Assembly: GCF_000281975.1 (NCBI RefSeq)
Contig: NZ_AKKE01000155.1
Span: 1-57,830, forward strand
Reading direction: 5' to 3'
Source: Novosphingobium sp. AP12
GTDB taxonomy: Bacteria > Pseudomonadota > Alphaproteobacteria > Sphingomonadales > Sphingomonadaceae
DNA: 57,830 nt
This document shows, one piece after another, positions 8,618 through 17,810 of the stretch. The position numbers were made by a program, and so were the translations under genes. The notes below the pieces were generated by a model that searched no databases, was not told where the DNA came from, and worked only from the letters and a program-made list of their open reading frames with translations. Position 1 is the stretch's first letter. Each line of letters starts with the position of its first letter.

Positions 8618-11145
8618 AGCTCCCTGAGCGCACGCGCCGGTTTCGCCCGCAGCAGCGGCAGCGAACCGGCCAGCGCGAAGCCGAGGATCAGCAGGAGGCC
8701 CGCGCCCAGCACTGCAAGGACGCGCGGCCAGTCGGGCATCCAGCTGAATTCGAACAGCTTGACGACCACCGCCCAGGCCATCGCACTGCCCGCCGCCAGT
8801 GCCACCACGGCAAGGACTGCGGCGATGAGCCCGTACTCGGCCATCTGTAGCACTAGCAGCTGGCGCCGGCTGGCGCCCAGCACGCGCAGGATGACGGTGT
8901 CATAGGTCCGGCTCGCCCGCGCGGCGGCGATGGCGCCGAGCAGCACCGCCAACCCCGCCAGAACCGCCACCGAGGAGGCCGCGAGGATCGCCGCCGACAT
9001 CTGGTCGAGCAGGGCCCGCGCATCGCGCAGCAGGCTGCCGGTCTCGATCACCGAACTCGACGGGAAGGCGCGGACCAGCTTGGGCAGCAGCCCGGTGGTC
9101 GAGGCACCCGGCGGCACCTCGATCGTGGCGGCGAGGTTGTGGGGGGCGTCCGAGATGGCGCCGGGCGAGAACACCAGCACGTAGTTGAAGCCGAGCGAAT
9201 CCCAGTCGATCCGCCGCAGCGCGGCGATTTTCGCGGTGCGCTCCACGCCCAGCACGTTCACCGTCATGTAGTCACCCACCTTGACGCCGATCGCTTCGGC
9301 AAGGTCCTGGTCGAGCGAGACCAGCGGCTCGCCCCACGGAATTTCCGGCCACCACTTACCGGACGTCACAGTGCTGCCTTCGGGCACGCCGACCGAGTAG
9401 GTCAGCCCGCGCTCGCCCCTGAGCGCCCAGGCGCCATCAGGCAGGTCCTTGCCGAGGCTCGACACCTTGGTCATGCGGTCCTTGGGGCCATAGGCGACGA
9501 TCCGGCCGCGCAAGTTGGGCACCAGCTTGAGTTTCGCGCCGGGCACGGCCTGCTCGACCGCTTCGCGGAAAGGCGCGGCCTTGTTCAGCGGCACGTCGAG
9601 CACGAAGAAGTCCGGCGCTCGCTCGGGGACGGTGCGGCGAATGTTGGCGTCCAGGCTCGTCTGTACCGCGGCGATCAGCACGAAGGCGGAAAGCCCGAAG
9701 CCGAGCGCGGTGACCAGCGCACCGGTCTGCGCGCCGGGGCGGTGGAGGTTGGCGAGGCCCGCGCGCAGCATCGGACCGCGCGGGCGCGGCAGGCGGGCGG
9801 CGCCCTTGCGGATGCCGGTGCCGATCAGCGCCAGCAGTCCCAGCATCGCCGCCGATCCGCCGAGGAAGCCCAGCGTCACCAGCGGCTGCGCGGCGTTGAC
9901 CAGCGCCAGCGCGGCGATGGCGGCAAGGCCGAGGCCCACCGGCAATGCCAGCGCCTTGCGGTCGGCGGCCAGCGGCGAGACGCGCGAGCGCATGAGCGCC
10001 ATCGCCGGCCATCCGCGCGCCCGCACCAGCGGCGGCGCGGCAAACACCAGCGCCACCAGCAGGCCATAGGCCGCCGCCGTCGCCAGCGCTGCGGGCGAGA
10101 CGGTGAAGCCGGTGTTGACGGGCAGCACGCTCGCCAGCGCCGAGGCCAGCAGCGGGGTCACCATAACGCCGGCGGCAAGGCCCGCCGCGCTTCCCGCAAG
10201 CGCCGCCGCGCCGACCTGCAGCAGATAGATCCGCGCGATGTCGCCGCTCGTCGCGCCCAGCACCTTGAGCGTTGCGATCGAGTTGCGGCGCGCCTCGAGG
10301 TAGGAGGAGACGCCGCCGCCGATCCCAATCCCGGCGATCACCAGCGCGGCGAGGCCGACCAGCACGAGGAATTCGCCCATCCGGCCCACGAACCGCTCGG
10401 TCGAGGGAGAGGCGGCCAGCCGGGTGCGGGTCTCGAACGCGGTGTCACCGAAGCGCGCCTTGAGCGCGTCGATCACCGGCTCCGGGTTGCGCAGCGGATC
10501 GGCGAAGCGCACGCGCACGGCACTGCGGTACATCGCGCCGGGGCTCGTGAGGCCGGCGCGGGCGGGGAGGTCTAGCGGAGCGACGGCGGTGTCGCCCAGC
10601 GCAAAGCCCTCGCTCATCTGCTCCGGGTCCGCGGCGATGATGCCGCCAACGGTGACCGGCACGCCGCCCATGTCGATGCGCGATCCGGTGGAGACGCCAA
10701 GCCGCGCGGCGGTGCCCTTGGCGATCCACACGGTGCCCTCGGGCGGCGCTCCGACGCGGCGGCCGTCCGTAAGTTCGAGCCTGCCGTAGAGCGGCCAGGC
10801 GCCATCCACCGCCTTGAGCGCGACCGGCGCCGTGGCGTCGCCCTTGCTGGCGATAGCCTGCATGCGCTGGCCTTGCGAGACCTTGCCCAGCCTGTCGAGC
10901 GCGGCGTTCTCCTGCGCCGTCAGCGGGCGCTGCCAGACCCTGAGTTCGATGTCGCCGCCGAGGATTTCCCGGCCGCGCGAGCCCAGTTCGCTCTCGATCG
11001 AACCGGTCAGCGTTCCGATCGCGGCAATCGCGCCGACACCGAGGAACAGGCAGACGAGCAGGAGCCGCAGGCCCCGGAACCGCGCCGAAAGGTCGCGCCG
11101 CGCGATGGTCCAGGCTGTGCGCCAGGGAAGGCTGGTGTCAGGCAA
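8614..11145 (-). CDS. FtsX-like ABC transporter permease (YbbP type)
   Basis: 843 aa, the size of YbbP-type permeases that carry two FtsX/MacB modules. An N-terminal membrane segment (LLLVCLFLGVGAIAAIGTL) precedes a large periplasmic domain. Then come four clustered segments (residues about 260-420), a second periplasmic domain and a last membrane block (AAILAASSVAVLAGLAVLLGAIAAARASRTYDTVILRVLGASRRQLL, ending AKPARALREL). It partners the ATPase encoded just upstream, whose stop codon it overlaps by 8 bp. With the esterase beyond, the arrangement mirrors the E. coli tesA-ybbA-ybbP locus. A role in moving lipid or lipoprotein substrates is inferred only. Confidence 0.9.
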   Translation of the reverse strand: MPDTSLPWRTAWTIARRDLSARFRGLRLLLVCLFLGVGAIAAIGTLTGSIESELGSRGREILGGDIELRVWQRPLTAQENAALDRLGKVSQGQRMQAIASKGDATAPVALKAVDGAWPLYGRLELTDGRRVGAPPEGTVWIAKGTAARLGVSTGSRIDMGGVPVTVGGIIAADPEQMSEGFALGDTAVAPLDLPARAGLTSPGAMYRSAVRVRFADPLRNPEPVIDALKARFGDTAFETRTRLAASPSTERFVGRMGEFLVLVGLAALVIAGIGIGGGVSSYLEARRNSIATLKVLGATSGDIARIYLLQVGAAALAGSAAGLAAGVMVTPLLASALASVLPVNTGFTVSPAALATAAAYGLLVALVFAAPPLVRARGWPAMALMRSRVSPLAADRKALALPVGLGLAAIAALALVNAAQPLVTLGFLGGSAAMLGLLALIGTGIRKGAARLPRPRGPMLRAGLANLHRPGAQTGALVTALGFGLSAFVLIAAVQTSLDANIRRTVPERAPDFFVLDVPLNKAAPFREAVEQAVPGAKLKLVPNLRGRIVAYGPKDRMTKVSSLGKDLPDGAWALRGERGLTYSVGVPEGSTVTSGKWWPEIPWGEPLVSLDQDLAEAIGVKVGDYMTVNVLGVERTAKIAALRRIDWDSLGFNYVLVFSPGAISDAPHNLAATIEVPPGASTTGLLPKLVRAFPSSSVIETGSLLRDARALLDQMSAAILAASSVAVLAGLAVLLGAIAAARASRTYDTVILRVLGASRRQLLVLQMAEYGLIAAVLAVVALAAGSAMAWAVVVKLFEFSWMPDWPRVLAVLGAGLLLILGFALAGSLPLLRAKPARALREL

Positions 11146-11875
11146 GCGTGTCGCTCGCGATCTGGCCGTCGGCCAGCGTCACCACCCGCCCGCACTGGCG
11201 GGCCAGCGTTTCGTCGTGGGTGATGATGATGAGCGTGGCGCCGCCCTCGGCGCGGCGGGTGAAGAGGAGGTCGACGATCGCAGCGCCAGTGGCCGCGTCG
11301 AGATTGCCGGTCGGCTCGTCGGCGAAGACCAGCGCGGGGTGGGGCGCGAGGGCGCGGGCGATGGCGACGCGCTGCTGCTCGCCGCCAGAAAGCTGCGCGG
11401 GATAGTGCGAGAGGCGGTGGCCGAGGCCGACCGCGATCAGCTCCGCCTCGGCCCTTTCGCGCGCCTCGGGCATGCCGGCCAGTTCCAGTGGGGTCGCGAC
11501 GTTCTCCAGCGCAGTCATCGTCGGCAGCAGGTGGAAAGCCTGAAGCACCACGCCGATCCGTCCGCGCCGGGCCCGCGCGAGATCGTCCTCGCTCATGCCG
11601 ACGAAATCCTGCCCGGCCACCTGCAACGTACCGGAACTGGCGCGTTCCAGCCCGCTCAGCACGGCCATGAGTGATGACTTGCCCGAGCCGGATGGCCCCA
11701 GCAGCGCAATCGTCTGGCCCTGCGGCACGGCAAGGTCGATGCCTTTGAGGATCTCCACCGCGCTCGTCCCCGAACCCAGCGTGAGCCGCAGGTCGCTTGC
11801 AAGGATTGTGGGATGGGGAAGGGCGATGGGGGAGTGGGCAGGGCTTGTCACGCTGCCCATATGGGATAGCACCAT
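11138..11875 (-). CDS. ABC transporter ATPase (YbbA/LolD type)
   Basis: 245 aa from ATG 11875 (239 aa from ATG 11860, equally possible). Walker A GPSGSGKSS, Q-loop VLQAFHLLPTMTALENV, signature LSGGEQQR, Walker B ALVFADEPTGNLD and H-loop ITHDE are all present. This subfamily energises FtsX-type permeases such as the one that follows with an 8-bp overlap. The frame stays open upstream to 12649, but that part is antisense to the esterase gene and lacks ABC features, so it is excluded. The gene is divergent from the esterase, 36 nt away. Confidence 0.93.
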   Translation of the reverse strand: MVLSHMGSVTSPAHSPIALPHPTILASDLRLTLGSGTSAVEILKGIDLAVPQGQTIALLGPSGSGKSSLMAVLSGLERASSGTLQVAGQDFVGMSEDDLARARRGRIGVVLQAFHLLPTMTALENVATPLELAGMPEARERAEAELIAVGLGHRLSHYPAQLSGGEQQRVAIARALAPHPALVFADEPTGNLDAATGAAIVDLLFTRRAEGGATLIIITHDETLARQCGRVVTLADGQIASDTLA

Positions 11876-11911
11876 GCGGTCCGACAAGTCGGGCACCTGA
11901 AGGAGTTTGCC

Positions 11912-12613
11912 TTGCGCTTCCATTATCTCGCCCTCCTTGCCGTTTCCACGCTTGCACTGGCCGCCTGCGACAAGGCGCCGCCGCCTCCTTCCGAAGCCTC
12001 CGAGAGCGCCGTCGACGCGCCGCCGCAGATCCCCGTGATGGGTCCGGAGCGGCGCATCCTCGCCTTCGGGGACTCGCTGCTGGCGGGCTACGGGCTGGAG
12101 GACGGCGAGAGCTATCCCGACCGGATGGAGCAGGCGCTGCGGGCGCGCGGGGTGAATGCGCGGATCGCCAACGCGGGCGTCTCGGGCGACACCACGGCGG
12201 CGGGACTGCAGCGGCTGGACTTCACGCTGAAAAGCCAGGCCGCCAAGCCCGAGCTGGTGATAATCAGCCTGGGCGGCAACGACATGCTCCGCTCGCTGCC
12301 CCCGGCCGAGACGCGCGCGAACATGGAGGCGATCCTGAAGCGGCTGCAGGCAGAGAAGATCCCTATCGTCCTGCTCGGCATGCTCGCGGCGCCGAACCTG
12401 GGGCGCGACTATGCGGCGGGCTTCAATCCGATCTACCCGCAGCTGGCCGAGAAATACGGCGCGGTGCTGGTGCCGTTCTTCCTCCAGCCGGTGATCGACA
12501 AGCCTGATCTGCTGCAGGGCGACCACGTCCATCCCACTGCCATCGGCATCGACGCGATCGTCGCGGCGACGGTCGACGACGTGCAGGACGCGCTGCCGAA
12601 AATGAAGGGCTAA
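11912..12613 (+). CDS. GDSL/SGNH arylesterase, TesA-like lipoprotein
   Basis: 233 aa with a TTG start at 11912, chosen because AGGAG ends 6 nt upstream. A lipobox (TLALAAC) follows a short hydrophobic segment, so the mature protein should be lipidated on Cys with Asp at +2. The hydrolase carries block I FGDSLLAGYG, block III GGNDMLR and block V DHVHPTAIG with the catalytic Asp/His; the Ser is in GDS. TesA-like enzymes hydrolyse thioesters and aryl or acyl esters. It is divergent from the YbbA-like ATPase gene, as in E. coli. Its end overlaps the convergent recF stop by 4 bp. Confidence 0.9.
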   Translation: MRFHYLALLAVSTLALAACDKAPPPPSEASESAVDAPPQIPVMGPERRILAFGDSLLAGYGLEDGESYPDRMEQALRARGVNARIANAGVSGDTTAAGLQRLDFTLKSQAAKPELVIISLGGNDMLRSLPPAETRANMEAILKRLQAEKIPIVLLGMLAAPNLGRDYAAGFNPIYPQLAEKYGAVLVPFFLQPVIDKPDLLQGDHVHPTAIGIDAIVAATVDDVQDALPKMKG

Positions 12614-13701
12614 CCTACCCGCCGAACCGCGCCGCCGCTCACTTCCCACACGGCGGCCTCGGCCGCGATGGCATCGAACGGGGCGAGTTCGGTGCCGGTC
12701 AGCCAGACCTGCGCGGAGCCGGCGCGGAGCCGGTCGAACAGCGCCTCGCGGCGCAGCGGGTCGAGGTGGGCGGCGACCTCGTCCAGCAACAGCAGTCGCG
12801 GGCGCGCCTCGCCGCTGCTCTCGAGAAGCTGCGAATGGGCGAGGGTGACGGCGATCAGCATCGCCTTCTGCTCGCCGGTGGAGCAGTCAGCGGCGGGCTG
12901 GTCCTTGCCGGCCATGGTCACCGCCAGCTCGTCGCGGTGCGGGCCGGTGAGGGTGCGCTGGGCGGCACGTTCACGGGGTCGGCCCTCGCGTAGGGCAGCG
13001 GCGAGCGCCTCGGCCTCCAGAGGTCCGCCGGGCACGTAGGCCAGCGATGGCCGCGCGAACGGCGCGTCGGGGAGGGTGGCCAGCGTAGCTTCCAGCTGTG
13101 TCACGAGGTCGGCGCGGGCGGCGGCGACCAGCGCGCCGGCTTCGGCGATTTGCACCTCGATGGCGTCGAGCCAGCGCGGGTCGGCTGCCCGCTCGTCGGA
13201 AAGCAGGCGGTTGCGTTCGCGCAAGGCCGACTCCAGCCTCGCCGCATTGCCCGCATGACCGGGCGCTAGCGCGAGCACCAGCCGGTCGAGGAACCGCCGC
13301 CGCGCGCCCGCGCTCTCGACGAAGAGGCGGTCCATGGCCGGGGTCAGCCAGCCGATCGACAGCCACTCGGCAAGGCTGAGGGCCGAGGCCTGTGCACTGT
13401 TCACCTGCACCAGCCTCCGCCCGGGGCGCTCCGCCGCGATGCCGGTGCCGAGCCGCACCGGCTCTCCCTGCCGCATCGCGAGGTCGGCGCTCACGGCGAA
13501 GCCGCCATCGCCGTTCTGTCCCGGCATATCGGCCAGCTGCGCGCGGCGCAGCCCCCGGCCGGGCGCGAGCAGACTGATCGCCTCGAGCACGTTGGTCTTG
13601 CCGGCGCCGTTCTCGCCCACCAGCAGGTTGAACTGCGCCGTGCCTTCCACCGCGGTCTCGCGGTGGTTGCGGAAACGGGACAGGAGGATGCGGTCGAGCA
13701 T
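12610..13701 (-). CDS. recF: DNA replication and repair protein RecF
   Basis: 363 aa, usual length. RecF is an SMC-like ATPase that, with RecO and RecR, loads RecA at gaps and helps restart replication. Visible: N-terminal RILLSRFRNHRE, Walker A GENGAGKTN, the segment RRRFLDRLV, the signature-like CSTGEQKAML and Walker B RLLLLDEVAAHLD. The RecF-type LTGPHRDEL motif is present. It is not beside dnaA/dnaN here, which is common in alphaproteobacteria. The gene stands alone between tesA and yhhQ. Confidence 0.95.
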   Translation of the reverse strand: MLDRILLSRFRNHRETAVEGTAQFNLLVGENGAGKTNVLEAISLLAPGRGLRRAQLADMPGQNGDGGFAVSADLAMRQGEPVRLGTGIAAERPGRRLVQVNSAQASALSLAEWLSIGWLTPAMDRLFVESAGARRRFLDRLVLALAPGHAGNAARLESALRERNRLLSDERAADPRWLDAIEVQIAEAGALVAAARADLVTQLEATLATLPDAPFARPSLAYVPGGPLEAEALAAALREGRPRERAAQRTLTGPHRDELAVTMAGKDQPAADCSTGEQKAMLIAVTLAHSQLLESSGEARPRLLLLDEVAAHLDPLRREALFDRLRAGSAQVWLTGTELAPFDAIAAEAAVWEVSGGAVRRVG

Positions 13702-13738
13702 CGGCGCGGCCTAGCCGCTCAGCGCGCTGCGCTCAATC

Positions 13739-14485
13739 TCAGACCGACCGCGTCTTGGCGAAGGGCGAGAAGTCGACGTTGTCGTCGAACACTTCCACGC
13801 CCTCACGGCGCTTGAGCCAGCCGACGACGACATAGGTCACAGGCGTCAGCACCGCTTCCCAAAGCACCTTCATGCCCCAGTTGGTGACCATGACGGTGAG
13901 CACCTGCCCGGTGGTCCAGGTGCCGAGGAAGGCGATGGGGTAGAACAGGGCGCTGTCGATCGCCTGCCCGAACACGGTCGAGCCGATGGTACGGGTCCAC
14001 AAGTGCTTGCCGCCGGTCAGCAGCTTCATCTTGGCCATCACGAAGGAATTGACGAACTCGCCCGCCCAGAACGCGGTGACAGAGGCGAGGACGATACGCC
14101 AGGTCGAGCCGAACACGGCCTCGTAGGCGGACTGTCCGTCCCACCCGTCGGCGGGCGGCATGGCGACGACGATGAAGCTCATGAACGCCATGAACACCAG
14201 CGCGAAGAACCCTGCCCAGACGCAGCGGCGCGCGTTGGCGTAGCCGTAGACCTCGGTCAGCACGTCGCCGATGACGTAGCTGACCGGGAAGAACAGGATG
14301 CCCGCGCCGAACGTCACACCGCCCAGCGAGGCAAGCTTGGAGGCCCCGATGAGGTTGGACAGCAGCAGGATCGCGACGAAGGCGACCATCACATAGTCGA
14401 AGTACCGGAAGTGCCGCCGCGCTCCGGCGAGGCCGTCGATGCGGGACAGGTTAGTGCTGGGCGGCGCGTCCGGGATGGCGTTCAT
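13739..14485 (-). CDS. Queuosine precursor transporter (VUT family, YhhQ)
   Basis: 248 aa. COG1738/VUT proteins import queuosine precursors (preQ0/preQ1). About six hydrophobic segments are visible, with the family patterns NLIGASKL, FPVSYVIGDVLTEVYGYANARRCVW, and the later QSAYEAVFGSTWRIVLAS, GQAIDSALFYPIAFLG and WGMKVLWEAVLTPVTY. Start at 14485 (MNAIPDAPP) is preferred to the in-frame upstream codon at 14524. I looked for a preQ1 riboswitch in the about 100 nt upstream and saw none. It is divergent from the tRNA-Arg gene that hosts the island. Confidence 0.88.
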   Translation of the reverse strand: MNAIPDAPPSTNLSRIDGLAGARRHFRYFDYVMVAFVAILLLSNLIGASKLASLGGVTFGAGILFFPVSYVIGDVLTEVYGYANARRCVWAGFFALVFMAFMSFIVVAMPPADGWDGQSAYEAVFGSTWRIVLASVTAFWAGEFVNSFVMAKMKLLTGGKHLWTRTIGSTVFGQAIDSALFYPIAFLGTWTTGQVLTVMVTNWGMKVLWEAVLTPVTYVVVGWLKRREGVEVFDDNVDFSPFAKTRSV

Positions 14486-14583
14486 GTCTCTTGCGTAACG
14501 CGGGTCGCCAGCACCGCAAAGCACAAGTTTGCGCGTCCGCGACGTTTGCCAAGTGGCACAACCGCGCTATGGGGAAACCGCGC

Positions 14584-14660
14584 GCGCCCGTAGCTCAGCT
14601 GGATAGAGCACGAGCCTTCTAAGCTTGGGGTCACAGGTTCGAACCCTGTCGGGCGCGCCA
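14584..14660 (+). tRNA. tRNA-Arg (anticodon TCT)
   Basis: A full cloverleaf with encoded CCA. Acceptor GCGCCCG (14584-14590) pairs with CGGGCGC (14650-14656). The D arm uses GCTC/GAGC, the anticodon stem is CGAGC/GCTTG with loop CTTCTAA, and the T arm is ACAGG-TTCGAAC-CCTGT. Anticodon bases 14618-14620 are TCT, reading AGA. The last 17 bases are repeated at 34191-34207, so the gene is the integration site of the island and remains intact. Confidence 0.97.
14644..14660 (+). repeat. attL core (17 bp, tRNA 3' end)
   Basis: CCCTGTCGGGCGCGCCA forms the last part of the tRNA-Arg T arm, acceptor and CCA. It is identical to 34191-34207. The match stops at both edges (AA/TT before, AT/GT after), so 17 bp is its full length. 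Confidence 0.93.
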
Positions 14661-14723
14661 ATAGCCCTAAAACCTACGGAACTCTGCCAAACCCGCAGGT
14701 ACGTTGGGGTTTTGTTGAGAGAT

Positions 14724-14744
14724 TGGTCCTAAACGTGGTCCTAA
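14724..14744 (+). repeat. Tandem GGTCCTAA pair, left (probable integrase arm sites)
   Basis: TGGTCCTAA occurs twice with a 12-nt period, starting 63 nt after the attL core and ending just before the integrase ribosome-binding site (GGAGG at 14746-14750). The same double motif is at 34108-34128. Its symmetric placement in a reconstructed attP suits arm-type sites bound by the integrase N-terminal domain. Overlap with the integrase leader suggests autoregulation; both points are inferred. Confidence 0.7.
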
Positions 14745-14757
14745 TGGAGGACTGCAG

Positions 14758-16467
14758 ATGAGGGCGACCAAGCGGCGGGTGCCGGGATTTGAGTACCTAT
14801 ATTCCCGAGGGCGGAGCTACGAGGTTCGCCTGCAGGTTCCCCGCCCTGTGCGAGGTATCGTAGGCAAGGGGGAACTCAAGCGGTCTCTGGGCGGTGATTT
14901 TGCGAAGGCAAAGGCCAGCTACCATTCTGTGGTGGTGCGATTGCAGGAGGTCATCAACGCAGCCCGCCGTGAGGCTAATCAGGCTCCACCAACCACGAAC
15001 ACAAGCTTGCGGGAGCCTTCCCAGGACGAGATCAACGCAGCCAGCTACCGCCATTTCAGGCTCACGGTCGAGAACATGCGCGGAAAGAACTGGTCGCCCA
15101 CCGGTGAAAGCGCAACGAAGCGTTCGGAGCGGATAGAGGCTGCCCGCGAAATGTTAGAGTTCCTGTTGGACAGGGCGGAGCACGAGCAGTGGGGCGCGAT
15201 GGCGGCGCAAGCGTCGTGGCTCTGCAAAGACATGGGATGGAGCCTCAACTCTGAAGGGGGGGCGTTTGAGTATCTCTGCCAGACGATGATGAGGGCGCGC
15301 ATTCAAGCCCTCAAAAACGAAATACGCCGTTTGAAGGGGCGCTTCGGGGGTGATCCAGAAGCCGATCCTCTGTTTGGTCAGACGCCGCCCACCCCGGAAG
15401 AGAAGGGCATGACGCTTGCCGAACTTGTGGAGAGGTTCAAGGCGGCCAAAGATCAGAACTGGTCAGCGTCCACACGAAAAAACTACGCGATCATTTTTCG
15501 CGTCATCGATGAAGTTTGCGGCGGGGGGACGCGGCTTGACCTCATCGACCACGATTATTGTGTGAGCGTCTGGCAGACGTTTCGGCGATTGCCTTCCAAC
15601 TTTCAAAAACACCCGGCGACGCGAGGGAAAGCTATTGTCGATGCCATCACGATAGCCGAGGAAATGGGGCACCCGACGATAAGTCCCTCCACGATCAATG
15701 GCCATTTGAGCAAGTTGGCTGCGATCGTCCGCTATGGCCGGGATAAGGGGTGGATCAGCGGCAATCCCATGGACGGGATCGAGGAACGCGATCCCGTTCC
15801 AGCGAGCGAAAAGCGTGATGCGTTTGACGATGACCAACTAAGCGTCATCTTTGAGAGCGAGCCGTGGAAGTCCGGGCCGCTCGCTTCGGTAGATAAGCCA
15901 TCCCGGTACTGGGCTCCCCTGATTGCGTTGTACTCTGGAGCTCGGCTTTCCGAAATTTGCGGCCAAAGGGTCGATGAGATGATTGAGGAGCGGGGCATCA
16001 AGGCATTTCATTTCCGGCTTCGCCCTAATGATCGTTCCATCAAGAGTGGCAGCAGCAGAAAAGTGCCGGTGCACCCTGAACTCATCCGCTTGGGCTTCTG
16101 GAGATATGTCGAAGAGGCTCGCCGATCCAAGCGAGACATGCTGTTTCCGGACGTGTCGCGGGACAAGTTGGGTAAGTGGGGGGATAGCACGTCGAAATGG
16201 TTCGCGCGGTTGATTGATCGGCTTGAGCTGCAAGGTACGGCATTATCATTTCATAGCTTCCGCCATACTTTTGAAAATGCATTGAAGGAGGCCGATTTAC
16301 ACGACACTCCTGTGGGCAATAAAATCACTGGCCGTTGGTCGGCAGGCGTGTCGAAAAACTATGGGTCGGAATTTACGCTACGGAAGCTCGCATTGGCCAT
16401 GGAAAAAATCGAGTTTCCTCACCTACAGCTTCCGGCTCCGTCGGCCCCGATCACAATGGAGGTTTAG
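14758..16467 (+). CDS. Tyrosine-type site-specific integrase
   Basis: 569 aa, long for the family. GGAGG precedes the ATG by 7 nt. The N-terminus (FEYLYSRGRSYEVRLQVPRPVR) fits the DUF6538-type arm-binding domain of proteobacterial island integrases. A SAM-like core domain follows near residues 220-340. The catalytic part shows Arg in SGARLSEICGQ, Lys in SSRKVPVHPEL, the HSFRHTF box and a terminal Tyr in KNYGSEF. It should catalyse excision and integration between the 17-bp cores. Its position next to the tRNA is typical. No excisionase gene is evident. Confidence 0.95.
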   Translation: MRATKRRVPGFEYLYSRGRSYEVRLQVPRPVRGIVGKGELKRSLGGDFAKAKASYHSVVVRLQEVINAARREANQAPPTTNTSLREPSQDEINAASYRHFRLTVENMRGKNWSPTGESATKRSERIEAAREMLEFLLDRAEHEQWGAMAAQASWLCKDMGWSLNSEGGAFEYLCQTMMRARIQALKNEIRRLKGRFGGDPEADPLFGQTPPTPEEKGMTLAELVERFKAAKDQNWSASTRKNYAIIFRVIDEVCGGGTRLDLIDHDYCVSVWQTFRRLPSNFQKHPATRGKAIVDAITIAEEMGHPTISPSTINGHLSKLAAIVRYGRDKGWISGNPMDGIEERDPVPASEKRDAFDDDQLSVIFESEPWKSGPLASVDKPSRYWAPLIALYSGARLSEICGQRVDEMIEERGIKAFHFRLRPNDRSIKSGSSRKVPVHPELIRLGFWRYVEEARRSKRDMLFPDVSRDKLGKWGDSTSKWFARLIDRLELQGTALSFHSFRHTFENALKEADLHDTPVGNKITGRWSAGVSKNYGSEFTLRKLALAMEKIEFPHLQLPAPSAPITMEV

Positions 16468-16703
16468 GCGTGCATTCCAGGCAAAAGAGCTGTTGCAGAC
16501 ATCGTTCCCGATGAGAGCAGATTTGATGATCGTGCGTGTCAAGATGGGGGCGGGCCAAGGGACGAGAGCCGGGGGATAGAAGGTCGCTTCATCCTGGATG
16601 TCTCGGAAAACCTTGTATTTTCAAATGCACCAGTTTTTTTGATGCGTCGAACAAGTTTTATGTTTAGATCCCCCGTGCATCGACGAAGGTGGGCGTCCAT
16701 GCC

Positions 16704-17807
16704 ATGAAGCTAGTAGAATTGTTTTGCGGAACCGGGGGGTTCTCTCGGGGGGCGCACGCCGCTGGCTTCAATGTCACTTGTGCGTATGACATCGATCCAA
16801 TCCTGACGTCATCATACCGGCTCAACTTTCCGGCCACCAAGTTATATCTGCGGGACATTAGTTCGCTCACCGGTGCAGAGATAGAGCGAGATGTCGCCGG
16901 TGAGGTGTTCGGTGTTTTTGGGGGGCCTCCGTGTCAAGGTTTTAGTGACATGGGCCGCCGAGATATTAGCGACCCGCGCCGCGACCTTTTAGGTCATTTT
17001 TTCCGGGTAGTTTCTGAGCTACAGCCATGTTTCTTCATCATGGAAAACGTTCGCGGGCTGAGCTACCCGGATGCCCTCCCGGTATTGAACGATGCACTCG
17101 ACCAGGTGAGGAAAGATTACGACCTCACCGAACCCTGGATTTGGAACGCCGCTGACTTCGGCGCGGCCACTAACCGCAACCGTTTATTTGTGGTAGGCGT
17201 CCGAAAGGACCTGCGCACGCCATTCTTATGGGAAGATCTAGACGCCTTTCGGCGTACTGCAGCGACTGTTCAACAGGCGCTAGCAGACCTTGACCGGCCA
17301 GAGAGGTTGCCGGACTGCGAAAGCCATCCTGGCTTTGATCAATGGAAGATCACCAAACGAGGGCCACCGTCTGACTATGCCCGCGGTATAAGATCACGTG
17401 ATCGCAAGTTTACCGGACATCTGCCGACTGCTCACACAGAAAAGGTGGTCGAGAGGTTTGCGAAAGTCAGGCCGGGGAGGATGGATACGATTGGTCGCCA
17501 CCCCCGCCTAAAGCTCACCGGGCAATGTCCGACATTGAGAGCGGGTACCGGGTCAGACAAGGGGTCGTACCAGGCCGTCCGGCCGATCCATCCTATCTTT
17601 CACAGGGTTATTACCGTTCGCGAAGGTGCGCGTCTCCAGGGCTTTCCGGACAATCATTTGTTTCATCCCACCATTTGGCATAGCTTTAGAATGATAGGTA
17701 ACAGCGTTTCCCCGGTGATGGCCGAGGCGATTTTTAGCGCCGTCCGTGATCGCCTTGGGCTAGAAGTTGGTGAAGCCGTAAACGTGATGGCGGAGGCAGC
17801 GGAGTAA
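16704..17807 (+). CDS. DNA (cytosine-5) methyltransferase
   Basis: 367 aa. C5-methylase motifs are in order: I VELFCGTGGFSRG, IV GGPPCQGFSDMG with the catalytic Cys, VI ENVRG, VIII NRNRLFVVGVR, then a target-recognition region, and IX/X REGARLQGFPDN...IGNSVSP. Start at 16704 gives the usual MKLVELFCG opening; a GTG at 16689 is in frame, and AAGGTGGG sits 10 nt before 16704. It starts an operon with vsr and an HNH gene. It should protect the host from the linked nuclease by methylating cytosines in the same sequence. The recognition sequence is not deducible. The region looks AT-richer than the core. Confidence 0.94.
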   Translation: MKLVELFCGTGGFSRGAHAAGFNVTCAYDIDPILTSSYRLNFPATKLYLRDISSLTGAEIERDVAGEVFGVFGGPPCQGFSDMGRRDISDPRRDLLGHFFRVVSELQPCFFIMENVRGLSYPDALPVLNDALDQVRKDYDLTEPWIWNAADFGAATNRNRLFVVGVRKDLRTPFLWEDLDAFRRTAATVQQALADLDRPERLPDCESHPGFDQWKITKRGPPSDYARGIRSRDRKFTGHLPTAHTEKVVERFAKVRPGRMDTIGRHPRLKLTGQCPTLRAGTGSDKGSYQAVRPIHPIFHRVITVREGARLQGFPDNHLFHPTIWHSFRMIGNSVSPVMAEAIFSAVRDRLGLEVGEAVNVMAEAAE

Positions 17808-17810
17808 TAT

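Noticed and set aside
9139..10575. 478-codon plus-strand frame within the ABC permease region
   Set aside because: Antisense to a permease with consistent membrane segments; composition is Arg/Gln/His-rich shadow type.
11876..12649. N-terminal extension of the ABC ATPase frame
   Set aside because: This part is antisense to the esterase and carries no ABC feature; a normal ATPase begins at 11875 or 11860.
14486..14583. preQ1 riboswitch upstream of the YhhQ-type transporter
   Set aside because: No match to the short preQ1-I aptamer pattern (C-rich loop and A-rich tail) could be found in this leader.
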